This document shows, in pieces, positions 22,785-30,290 of a stretch of DNA of 62,784 bases; the first letter of the stretch is position 1; the number at the start of each line of letters is the position of its first letter. Made by a program: the position numbers and the translations under genes. The DNA comes from an uncultured Prevotella sp. GTDB taxonomy: Bacteria > Bacteroidota > Bacteroidia > Bacteroidales > Bacteroidaceae. The stretch is taken from positions 1 through 62,784 of the forward strand of contig ONAK01000015.1 of assembly GCA_900315765.1 (NCBI GenBank), written 5' to 3'. Below the pieces are notes generated by a model. It made no database searches. It was not told the origin of the DNA and saw only the letters and a program-made list of their open reading frames with translations.

Positions 22785-24206
22785 TTATTTCTTTAGTTTG
22801 AATGAATTTTCGATAGAGCTTAGCTCGGCTACAAACGCCTTATCAATCTTCAATCGCTTTTCAACGGTGTTGCAGCTGTGGATGACCGTTGAGTGATCTC
22901 GTCCACCTATCAGCTGTCCGATTCTTGAGGCAGGCATCTTAGTGTGCTTCTGAGCCAGGTACATCGCAATCTGACGAGCCTGAACATAATCACGCTTACG
23001 ACTCTTGCTGAACACATTCTGCTGGTTTACCCCATAGTGCTTGCACACCTTCTCTACAATATCATCGATGGTGAGCGGATGGTTATCAACCTTCACTGCA
23101 CGCTTGATGACGCGCTCGGCCAGCTTCATATCGATATTAGAATTATAGACGATAGAATAAGCCATCAGCGAATTTACCACACCTTCAAGGTCGCGAACAC
23201 TACCATTGGCAGTCTGAGCGATAAACTCGATGACATCAGCAGGAATCTTCAGTCCGTCGCGCTTACACTTAGCACTCAGGATATCGACACACAACTGTGG
23301 ATTGGGTTTCTCGAGCTCAGCTATCAGTCCACAGGCAAAACGTGTGAGCAAACGATCCTTCACACCCTGCAAGTCAACAGGTGGGCGGTCGCTGGCCAGG
23401 ATAATCTGTTTGCCCATACGGAACAGATGGTCGAAAATATGGAAGAAGGTATCGAGTGTCTTTGGAGAGTTCACCCACTCCTGGATATCATCTACTATCA
23501 GCAGATCAATGCTCTGATAAAAGTTGATGAAATCGTTCGTGGTATTCTGACGTACAGAATCGGTGAACTGCACCTGGAACAATCTTGCACTTACATAGAG
23601 TACGCGTTTCTGTGGATAAGTCTCGCAGCACTTAAGTCCGATGGCATTGATGAGGTGGGTTTTACCACAACCAGAAGGACCATAGACAAAGAAGGGGTTG
23701 AATGTTGTTTTCCCCGGATGCTCAGCGATAGAGAGACCAACAGTACGTGGGAGCTTATTAGAGGCGCCCTCGATATAGTTGTTGAAGCTCTTCTTGGAGT
23801 CGAGCTGTGGGTTGAGCTGCTGCTGGCGTGGAGCATCGAGCATACTGGGCGACTTGTTGATGTTCTGTCGAACAGGAACAGTCTCAATGCTGGGGCCCTC
23901 ACTCTCAACATCAGTTGTTATATCGCGGCCTTGGCCCTGTGGAGCCTTTACCTCTACGATTCGGTAGTTAAGCTTAACGCTTGTTCCAAACACTCGCGCA
24001 AGTACCTTGCTTAATAATCCAACGTAGTGCTGCTCCAGATACTCGAATACGTACATACTGGGAAGCTGCAACAAAAGAGTATGCTGCGCCTCAGAGTACG
24101 ACTCGAAGACGATTGGTGCAAACCACGTTTTAAACTGCTGCTCTGTTACGTTAGCTCGGATTAGACGAAGGCAGTCGTCCCAAAGCGCCTGATGATTATT
24201 ATTCAT
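22785..24206 (-). CDS. dnaA: Chromosomal replication initiator DnaA
   Basis: The start at 24206 (MNNNHQALWDDCLRLIRANV) gives the usual domain I; the longer reading adds an unlikely AT-coded leader. It has the AAA+ Walker A GPSGCGKTHL, Walker B LLIVDDIQEW, and the domain IV DnaA-box-binding helix GGRDHSTVIHSCNTV. It initiates chromosome replication. The -7 box lies at 24285-24292. The gene-free space upstream does not contain consensus DnaA boxes (only one TGTGGATAA is seen, inside the gene), so the origin does not appear to be next to dnaA. Confidence 0.97.
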   Translation of the reverse strand: MNNNHQALWDDCLRLIRANVTEQQFKTWFAPIVFESYSEAQHTLLLQLPSMYVFEYLEQHYVGLLSKVLARVFGTSVKLNYRIVEVKAPQGQGRDITTDVESEGPSIETVPVRQNINKSPSMLDAPRQQQLNPQLDSKKSFNNYIEGASNKLPRTVGLSIAEHPGKTTFNPFFVYGPSGCGKTHLINAIGLKCCETYPQKRVLYVSARLFQVQFTDSVRQNTTNDFINFYQSIDLLIVDDIQEWVNSPKTLDTFFHIFDHLFRMGKQIILASDRPPVDLQGVKDRLLTRFACGLIAELEKPNPQLCVDILSAKCKRDGLKIPADVIEFIAQTANGSVRDLEGVVNSLMAYSIVYNSNIDMKLAERVIKRAVKVDNHPLTIDDIVEKVCKHYGVNQQNVFSKSRKRDYVQARQIAMYLAQKHTKMPASRIGQLIGGRDHSTVIHSCNTVEKRLKIDKAFVAELSSIENSFKLKK

Positions 24207-24479
24207 TTGGCGAATGTTATTTTTTTTTATTAAATTACACAGATACAAGACTTAGGCTTGTAGAGTTTATGTTTTAATTTGGTGCAAAGGTACATCAATT
24301 TTCTGTAACTTGCAAATCATAAAAATCTGCCTATGTGTATACGCATTTTTGTAACATGCTTATTTTGCGGCATTTACAGCGTTTCACACAGAAAAAGCCC
24401 ATTTACACCTATTGCAGAATTAGTATTCTCTGTTTTTCAACGGGTTACACCATCCTACACCTCCGTTTTTAACAGATAA
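24207..24479. other. Gene-free region upstream of dnaA with repeated TTACAC/TACACC words
   Basis: It contains the dnaA -7 box (TACCTTTG on the - strand, 24292-24285), a small ACAAG...CTTGT hairpin in the leader (24245-24261), and between 24370 and 24470 a loose series of TTTACA, TTTCACAC, TTTACACC, GTTACACC and CTACACC words. No ORF or RNA gene is recognised. The words may be binding sites for a regulator or for DnaA itself, but they do not match the standard DnaA box. Confidence 0.5.
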
Positions 24480-24502
24480 ATCCTCGGAGTTTGTCCGAGG
24501 AT
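24480..24502 (-). terminator. Hairpin downstream of the MCE gene
   Basis: ATCCTCGG and CCGAGGAT form a perfect 8-bp stem with a 7-nt loop about 30 nt after the mlaD-like stop codon; the following T tract is weak. Confidence 0.55.
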
Positions 24503-24531
24503 AAAATCTGCTTATTTAGACAAAATTTAAA

Positions 24532-25434
24532 TTACTTATCTTTCTTGCCAAAAATCGAGAAGTGCACATAACGCTTGGGATGCTGTTTGAGATCAATCAT
24601 CAGCGAGTCGGCATGCATCATGGTTGCATTCAGGTTGTTATAGAGGCCTGGATCCCTCATCAGCAGTCCCAGAGTACCTTCCTTGCTGTTGAGTGTAGCC
24701 GTCATCTGCTCTACATTCTTAAGCGTTGTGTTCACGCTGGTCATCGTTGTAGCAATGTCGAGATCACTCAGATTTTTGGTAATCTGGTTGGTGTTAGCCA
24801 ACACACCATCAGCATTCTTCAGCATCTGTGGCATCTGACGGTTCAGTTGCGCAGAGAGCTGACTCAGATCCTGAGAGGTACGACTCAGATTAGCCGTAAT
24901 CTGGTCTACGTTATGCAACGAACTTGCAATGGCAGGATCGGCCAGCAGTGTGTTCACACTTGCCAGGATAGAGTCGAGCTTAGGCAACATCTGCTGAATA
25001 GTAGGAATCATGTCAGCCGCCTTACCCATGGCACCCACCTGTTGTGCACCAGTGATGGTATCGCCAGGAGCCACCACACCGTCGGCTATATTGCCAAGCA
25101 CAAGCTGCACCTTGACATTTCCCATCAGGTCGGTAGCTATCTCAGCACGACTGCCCTTGGGCACCTGCATATTCTTATCAACACCGATAGAGGCCACAAT
25201 CTCGCTGGTGTTACCATAGTTAAAATCGATGGTCTCAACCACACCAACGCGATAGCCATTGGCAAAGATGGGACTGGCCACCGACAGACCGCTTACATCC
25301 TTGAACTTCACGAAATATCTGTTATCGTTAGAAAACAGCGTCATTCCCTTCAGGAACTGCAAACCAAAGTAGAGTACGATGATACCTACTAAAGCCACCA
25401 GGGCTATCTGAATTTCCTTCGAAAACTTCTTCAT
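24532..25434 (-). CDS. MlaD/MCE family phospholipid-transport protein
   Basis: The 300-residue protein has an N-terminal membrane anchor (IQIALVALVGIIVLYFGLQF) and one MCE domain (about 35-120: YFVKFKDVSGLSVASPIFANGYRVG, GSRAEIATDLMGNVKVQLVLG). A long helical, Asn/Ser/Leu-rich tail (about 140-280) follows, as in MCE proteins that form periplasmic tubes. It binds and moves lipids between membranes with an MlaFE-type ABC transporter, which is not in this window. It is the last gene of a four-gene unit, 2 bp after the amidase. Confidence 0.9.
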   Translation of the reverse strand: MKKFSKEIQIALVALVGIIVLYFGLQFLKGMTLFSNDNRYFVKFKDVSGLSVASPIFANGYRVGVVETIDFNYGNTSEIVASIGVDKNMQVPKGSRAEIATDLMGNVKVQLVLGNIADGVVAPGDTITGAQQVGAMGKAADMIPTIQQMLPKLDSILASVNTLLADPAIASSLHNVDQITANLSRTSQDLSQLSAQLNRQMPQMLKNADGVLANTNQITKNLSDLDIATTMTSVNTTLKNVEQMTATLNSKEGTLGLLMRDPGLYNNLNATMMHADSLMIDLKQHPKRYVHFSIFGKKDK

Positions 25435-25436
25435 AT

Positions 25437-26696
25437 CTATTTTTTCTTTGATTTAAACTCACGTATTGCTTCATTCACGTCTACACGCTTGCCAGCTTTA
25501 AAGGCAATGATAAAGGCCTCAGGAATCTTCTTGACCACCTCTTTACGCAGACGGTATATCTCGTTGTAATCGGTAGATGCACCAACCGTGTACTTGTACA
25601 TGCCACCATCACGATAGCTGTCAACATCGGTCAGCCCTTTGAATCGGGCATCGTTCTTCTTGGCTTTTGCCGAGCTCGACAGGATCTGGATCTTGAACAC
25701 AGGCGCATCATCGTCGGCAACCTTCTCTGGCTTAGCCTTCTCTGCCTTCACAGGTTCTGGCTGTGGTGTAGCAACCTCAGGCTGAGGTTCTGGCTCAGGG
25801 GCAGACACCGACTTCACCTCGATGGGCTCTACCTTTGTTTCTTCAACCACAGGCTCTGGCACTGGGTCGTCAATCTTCATATAAGGTATGGTGATGTTAC
25901 CACCATGACGCTTGCGGTAATTCAGAAACGCATTGAAAATGCCACGCGCATAGAGGTTTTCGGCACTGGCAGAATTCATAAAGTCCTCCTCATCGCGGGT
26001 TGAAATAAATCCAAGCTCCAACAGGGCTCCTGGCATCGACGACAAACGGAGTACTGCCAGATTATCCTGCTGGGCTCCCATATCCTGGCGCCCTGTGGCC
26101 TGACAGACATACTTCTGCATATACTTGGCCAACTCAACGCTGTTCTCCATGTTCTTGTCCTGAATAAACTCGAACATGATGTCGCTCTCAGGCGAGTTCG
26201 GATCATAGCCCTGATAGGTCTGTTTATAATCTTTCTCAAGGAAGATAACCGAGTTCTCACGCTTGGCCACCTCAAGGTTCTGCAGTACACCGGTCTTCTT
26301 GCCTGTGCGCTTACTGCTGCCAAGTGTGTAGGTCTGGAATCCATGTGCCACCCTCCCCTTTGGCAAGGCGTTGATATGAATAGAGATAAACAGGTCGGCC
26401 TTAGCCTGATTAGCAATCTCAGCACGACGATACAACTCCACAAACCTATCGGTCTTACGGGTATATATCACCTTCACGTCAGGACAGTTCTGCTCAACCA
26501 GTCTTCCAAATGCCAGGGCAAACTTCAGTGTCAGGTTCTTCTCCTTAGAGATCACTCCCACAGCCCCCGTATCATGCCCGCCATGACCGGCATCAATCAC
26601 CAGTGTAAAACCATGCTTCCCTGCAGCGTGAACCATGACAGCCCCGCACAACAACAAAATACCTATTATATATCTTAATCTATTCACAATTATCAA
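25437..26696 (-). CDS. N-acetylmuramoyl-L-alanine amidase (Amidase_3) with C-terminal SPOR domain
   Basis: The start codon is TTG at 26696, overlapping the folB stop; a GTG three codons on is the alternative, and no ATG is suitably placed. After a signal peptide (IIGILLLCGAVMVHA) comes the zinc amidase domain: LVIDAGHGGHDTGAVG, a conserved Glu in YRRAEIAN, SIHINA, and the catalytic Glu in LLELGFIS. A Pro/Glu-rich linker (about 280-330) leads to a SPOR-like domain (VFKIQILSSSAKAK to IIAFKAGKRVDVNEAI) that binds denuded glycan at division sites. It cleaves peptide stems from peptidoglycan during cell separation. The junction with folB contains the AATTCTCAATT ladder. Confidence 0.93.
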   Translation of the reverse strand: MIIVNRLRYIIGILLLCGAVMVHAAGKHGFTLVIDAGHGGHDTGAVGVISKEKNLTLKFALAFGRLVEQNCPDVKVIYTRKTDRFVELYRRAEIANQAKADLFISIHINALPKGRVAHGFQTYTLGSSKRTGKKTGVLQNLEVAKRENSVIFLEKDYKQTYQGYDPNSPESDIMFEFIQDKNMENSVELAKYMQKYVCQATGRQDMGAQQDNLAVLRLSSMPGALLELGFISTRDEEDFMNSASAENLYARGIFNAFLNYRKRHGGNITIPYMKIDDPVPEPVVEETKVEPIEVKSVSAPEPEPQPEVATPQPEPVKAEKAKPEKVADDDAPVFKIQILSSSAKAKKNDARFKGLTDVDSYRDGGMYKYTVGASTDYNEIYRLRKEVVKKIPEAFIIAFKAGKRVDVNEAIREFKSKKK

Positions 26697-27055
26697 TTCT
26701 CAATTAATATATGTATTCCCGCTCCATCGCCATCAGCGCCCATAGGCGGATTGACCTTGGTTATCTTCAGATCTATCGACGTTACCTTTGGGAATCGCTG
26801 GTTGATGCTTTTAACCATGCGGCCAGCCACATGCTCAAGCAATTGCGAGGGTATCGCCATCTCTGTCTTCACCAAGTCATAGAGTTCTGCATAGTTCAGT
26901 GTGTCAGCCACCTCATCGCTCTGCATGGCAGCCTCGAAGGGATAGCCCACTTGCAGGTCGACCAAGAACTCGCCCCCCACCTGTTGTTCCTGAGGCATCA
27001 CCCCATGGAAGGCGTAAAAGCGCACATTTCGCAGGCATATATAAGTCTTCGTCAC
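26693..27055 (-). CDS. folB: Dihydroneopterin aldolase
   Basis: The 120-residue protein has the FolB fold: ICLRNVRFYAFHGVMPQEQ, then GGEFLVDLQVGYP, and TLNYAELYDLVKTEM with the catalytic-region Tyr, and ends ADGDGAGIHILIE. It makes 6-hydroxymethyl-dihydropterin for folate synthesis. The start codon is GTG, overlapping the upstream stop by 4 bp, and its stop overlaps the TTG of the amidase, so three genes are translationally coupled. Confidence 0.94.
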   Translation of the reverse strand: MTKTYICLRNVRFYAFHGVMPQEQQVGGEFLVDLQVGYPFEAAMQSDEVADTLNYAELYDLVKTEMAIPSQLLEHVAGRMVKSINQRFPKVTSIDLKITKVNPPMGADGDGAGIHILIEN

Positions 27056-27741
27056 TCTCCTACTTCCTCCTGTTCTAATTCGTCATGACAGCCTGGCACA
27101 TACTTCTTCAAGGCTCGCTCCACACCAGTCTTCCAGGTGTTAATACTCTCGTCTTTCAGCGAGAGCGAAGCCACCAGTTTGATGACATGCTCTATAGGCA
27201 TGCGATAGCGCAGCACACCCGAAATCAGTTTGGCGTAGTTCCAGTACTCGGGGTTGAACTTCTCAGAGAGTCCCTCTACAGTGGTTTTATAGCCACGTCG
27301 GTTCTCAAACTGGAAGTCATAGCGCTTACTGCCATCAGGGTTCACCTGCTTGATAATCTTTCCTTTAGTCAGATTCTTGGGCAGATAGATACCCTCGTCA
27401 TCATCAGCCAAACCTGTAAATATCTCGTAGGGATAGCCATCGAGCAAACCCACAAGGGCTACCCATTTCTCACGATTGTTCTGAAATCTTACCACATCGC
27501 ACTCTAACTCCTTTGGACGGATCTCTGTCACATCTGGTCGAGCTCCCTTTGCAAATATGTCCATGGCCTGAGTAGCCAGACTCAACAACAAAGTTGCATC
27601 GCTGGCATTCAACGATTGCATGCACGAGGTCAGGATATTGGCAACATGCTCTTCAGAGAGCGCAGAATCTGTTCTCTGTCCAATTGTTGTTAGTACATGA
27701 GCTATACTCAGAATGAGTTCTCTAGTGGAGTTTTCTTCCAT
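27052..27741 (-). CDS. Stand-alone ribonucleotide-reductase-type C-terminal module
   Basis: Residues about 75-216 (RPKELECDVVRFQNNREKWV, GLLDGYPYEIFTG, GIYLPKNLTKGKIIKQ, EGLSEKFNPEYWNYAKLISG, LRYRMPIEHVIKLVASL) look like the region behind the catalytic barrel in adenosylcobalamin-type ribonucleotide reductases (NrdJ) of Bacteroidetes/Chlorobi. The barrel, the radical-site cysteines and the final Cys pair are all absent; only a single Cys remains near the end. The first 70 residues form helices I do not recognise. The protein is not a remnant in a decaying gene: it starts a conserved-looking four-gene unit with its own promoter (27762-27769). A regulatory, nucleotide-binding or scaffold role is possible. 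Assignment is from memory of the family. Confidence 0.6.
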   Translation of the reverse strand: MEENSTRELILSIAHVLTTIGQRTDSALSEEHVANILTSCMQSLNASDATLLLSLATQAMDIFAKGARPDVTEIRPKELECDVVRFQNNREKWVALVGLLDGYPYEIFTGLADDDEGIYLPKNLTKGKIIKQVNPDGSKRYDFQFENRRGYKTTVEGLSEKFNPEYWNYAKLISGVLRYRMPIEHVIKLVASLSLKDESINTWKTGVERALKKYVPGCHDELEQEEVGE

Positions 27742-27761
27742 ATCATTATAAATTTTGCGTG

Positions 27762-27799
27762 CAAAGTTAATAATAAATTGAGAATTATTTGTATTTTTG
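27762..27799. promoter_or_regulatory. Divergent -7 boxes: RNR-module operon (-) and nitroreductase (+)
   Basis: On the - strand TAACTTTG (27769-27762), 20 nt before the ATG at 27741. On the + strand TATTTTTG (27792-27799), 49 nt before the ATG at 27849. Confidence 0.6.
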
Positions 27800-27848
27800 C
27801 AACCAAAACTTACTAAATATCAGTATTTTATAAGCAAAATTAAGAGAT

Positions 27849-28586
27849 ATGAAGAATTTATTGACACGACGAACCATCAGGAAATATAGCACACAGGAGG
27901 TTAGCGATGAGCTGCTTAACCGTTTGATGACAGAGGCTGCACGCACCCAGACCATGGGGAATCTGCAGCTTTACAGTGTGATAGTAACCCGAAGTGCAGA
28001 GATGAAAGCCAAGTTGGCGCCTGCCCATTTCAACCAGCCGATGGTAGAAGGGGCGCCTGTGGTGCTCACCATCTGTGCCGACTTCCATCGCACCAGTTCC
28101 TGGGCAAGATGCCGCCAGGCAGAACCTGGGTACAACAATTTCCTGTCATACATCAACGCAGCTACCGATGCCCTGCTCTATACCCAGACGTTGTGCAACC
28201 TGATGGACGAGGCCGGACTGGGTTATTGTTATCTCGGCACCACCATTTATCAGCCTCAGCAGATTATCGACACCCTGCAGTTGCCTCAGCTGGTGATGCC
28301 TGTGGCTACACTCACCGTAGGATGGCCCGACGAAGCCCCTGCTTTGTCCGACCGTCTGCCACTTGAGAGTTTTGTACATCAGGAAACCTACCATGATTAT
28401 CTTGCCAGCGATATCGACACCTATTATAATTATAAGGAGAACCTGGAGGAGAATCAGAACTTTGTAAAGATCAACCACAAAGAGACGCTCGCCCAGATTT
28501 TCACCGATATCCGCTACACCAGGAAAGACAACGAAGCCATGTCTGAAGGTCTCCTTGCTGCTCTCAAAGTCCAAGGGTTCCTTTGA
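27849..28586 (+). CDS. Nitroreductase-family FMN oxidoreductase
   Basis: The 245-residue protein starts LLTRRTIRKYSTQEVSDELL, the FMN-phosphate-binding RRxxRxY pattern. It contains TMGNLQLYSVIV, GAPVVLTICADFHR, DALLYTQTLCNLMDEAGLGY (dimer helix) and LPQLVMPVATLTVGWPDE, as in NfsA/FRP-type flavoreductases. The C-terminal part (NYKENLEENQNFVKINHKE) is the usual cap. It should use NAD(P)H to reduce quinones, flavins or nitro compounds; the natural substrate is unknown. It is monocistronic and converges with the MFS gene over a strong hairpin. Confidence 0.88.
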   Translation: MKNLLTRRTIRKYSTQEVSDELLNRLMTEAARTQTMGNLQLYSVIVTRSAEMKAKLAPAHFNQPMVEGAPVVLTICADFHRTSSWARCRQAEPGYNNFLSYINAATDALLYTQTLCNLMDEAGLGYCYLGTTIYQPQQIIDTLQLPQLVMPVATLTVGWPDEAPALSDRLPLESFVHQETYHDYLASDIDTYYNYKENLEENQNFVKINHKETLAQIFTDIRYTRKDNEAMSEGLLAALKVQGFL

Positions 28587-28626
28587 TTTTATTAGGCACG
28601 GATTTTTCGTCCTCGTATTTTTATAT

Positions 28627-28730
28627 TAGGCACAGATTTACGCGGCTTTTTATATAAAAAGACACGGCTTTAGTTTTCGATGCTAAAGCCGTGTCTTAAA
28701 TTTATTTAAGCCGCGTAAATCCGTGCCTAA
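28627..28730. terminator. Nested double hairpin between convergent genes
   Basis: The outer arms TTAGGCACAGATTTACGCGG... (28627-28648) and ...GTAAATCCGTGCCTAA (28706-28730) are nearly perfect inverted repeats. Inside them GACACGGCTTTAG (28661-28673) pairs with CTAAAGCCGTGTC (28683-28695). T and A tracts flank both. It should terminate nitroreductase (+) and MFS (-) transcripts. The outer arm shares the GGCACGGATT word with other intergenic repeats in the window. Confidence 0.8.
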
Positions 28731-28736
28731 AGAAAA

Positions 28737-30191
28737 TCACTCTACTACGATGGGCTTGTACTTTGGCACAAGGGTCTTCATGATGCACCAGCCGATGAGA
28801 TAGGCCACGGCACAGATACAGAACACCACCATGTAGGCAGCAGGCTTCCCCTGGAATCCGAAGAACTCGAAGTTGGCGCCCTGGGCAGCAGCCCATGTAA
28901 AGAACTCACCCGAGCCCATGTTAATGGCCATAGAACCGAATCCACCTGTCATGGTACCAAGTCCTACGATGGTACCGATAGTACTCTTGGGGAACATATC
29001 ACCAATGGTTGAGTAGAGGTTGGCACTCCAGGCCTGATGACCAGCGCCCAGCAATCCGATGAGTATAGCAGGCCACCATGCGCTGTAAGCTCCCAGAGGC
29101 TGTGCAAAGAGTCCCAGCACAGGGAAACAGGCAAATATCAACATGGCACGCATACGTCCCAGATAGGGGTTCATACCCTTTTTATCAACAAAGTATGTGG
29201 GCAGATAACCGCCTCCGATACTCAATACGGTTACTATCAAATAGAGGGTAAAGATCAGCATGATACCCATGGCAGAATCAGAAGTATAGCCATACTGGTC
29301 GCTGAAATAGGCAGGCGCCCAGAACAGGAAGAACCACCACACGCCATCGGTAGAGAACTTACCCACGAGAAACGCCCATGTCTGACGATAGGTGAAGCAC
29401 TGGAAGAAAGGTATGGCCTTCTCTTCTTTCACCTCATCGCGGTTCTGCACCTCTGCCAGATCGATATCCTGTTCGATATAATTAAGCTCAGCCTGATTCA
29501 CGCGCTTGTTGGCACGTGGCTTCTCATAGAGCCACATCCACAGTCCCATCCACACATATCCCAGCACACCGATGATGATGAATGCCATCTCCCATCCCCA
29601 GGCACACGCCAGCAGAGGTATCGTGGCAGGAGCAGCAAGCGCACCTACCGAGGCTCCGCTATTGAAGATAGAGGTTGAGAAAGCACGGTCTTTCTTGGGG
29701 AAATACTCTGCTGTGGCCTTGATGGCTGCAGGAAAGTTTCCTGCCTCACCCACCGCCAGTATCATACGGCATGACAGGAAGAGCCATACAGAAATCGTGG
29801 CGATGGCAACAGCAGCATCGCTACCTGCCTGCACCATACGCAAGGCTTCAATACTGTCATAGCCCTCAACGTTCATGGCCACCCATCCGCAGCCTGCATG
29901 CATCACAGCACCGGTACTCCACACAAAGATAGCTATCAGATAGCCTTTCTTGGTGCCCATCCAGTCGATGAACTTACCTGCAAAAAGATTTGCGATGGCA
30001 TAGAACAGCGAGAACAGTCCCGTAATCATGCCATAGTCAGCATCAGTCCAATGGAAATCAACGGCAATAAAATCTTTCCATGTCAACGATAGAACCTGAC
30101 GGTCCATATAGTTTACGGTTGTTGCCAGAAACAGCAATGCACAGATAACCCAACGGAAGTTGGACATTTTAGTTGTTTGTACAGGAGTCAT
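28737..30191 (-). CDS. MFS transporter, anion:cation symporter family, ExuT-like hexuronate transporter
   Basis: The 484-residue protein has 12 membrane helices with the ACS-family N-terminus RWVICALLFLATTVNYMDRQVLSL, RMILAVGEAGNFPAAIKATAEYFPKKDRA in helix 4, and WWFFLFWAPAYFSDQYG. These match hexuronate (glucuronate/galacturonate) transporters. An insertion of about 20 residues after helix 3 (NVEGYDSIEALRMVQAGSDA) extends a periplasmic loop. The start at 30191 leaves a ~35-nt leader after the -7 box; an in-frame ATG at 30167 is also possible. It would import the glucuronate released by the GH67 enzyme at 57.5 kb. No uronate isomerase genes lie nearby. Confidence 0.88.
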   Translation of the reverse strand: MTPVQTTKMSNFRWVICALLFLATTVNYMDRQVLSLTWKDFIAVDFHWTDADYGMITGLFSLFYAIANLFAGKFIDWMGTKKGYLIAIFVWSTGAVMHAGCGWVAMNVEGYDSIEALRMVQAGSDAAVAIATISVWLFLSCRMILAVGEAGNFPAAIKATAEYFPKKDRAFSTSIFNSGASVGALAAPATIPLLACAWGWEMAFIIIGVLGYVWMGLWMWLYEKPRANKRVNQAELNYIEQDIDLAEVQNRDEVKEEKAIPFFQCFTYRQTWAFLVGKFSTDGVWWFFLFWAPAYFSDQYGYTSDSAMGIMLIFTLYLIVTVLSIGGGYLPTYFVDKKGMNPYLGRMRAMLIFACFPVLGLFAQPLGAYSAWWPAILIGLLGAGHQAWSANLYSTIGDMFPKSTIGTIVGLGTMTGGFGSMAINMGSGEFFTWAAAQGANFEFFGFQGKPAAYMVVFCICAVAYLIGWCIMKTLVPKYKPIVVE

Positions 30192-30231
30192 TTTATTTAT
30201 GATACAATTTGATTTTAGATGAATTTTGGTG

Positions 30232-30239
30232 CAAAGTTA
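30232..30239 (-). promoter_or_regulatory. -7 box of the MFS transporter
   Basis: The - strand reads TAACTTTG, 40 nt upstream of the ATG at 30191. Confidence 0.55.
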
Positions 30240-30290
30240 CATAATAATAATTAAAAACCGCACATTTTGCGCCAAATTTTCACTAAAAAA

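Noticed and set aside
23605-23625. DnaA box (TGTGGATAA) as evidence for an origin
   Set aside because: A single copy inside the dnaA coding region; origins need clusters and an AT-rich unwinding region.
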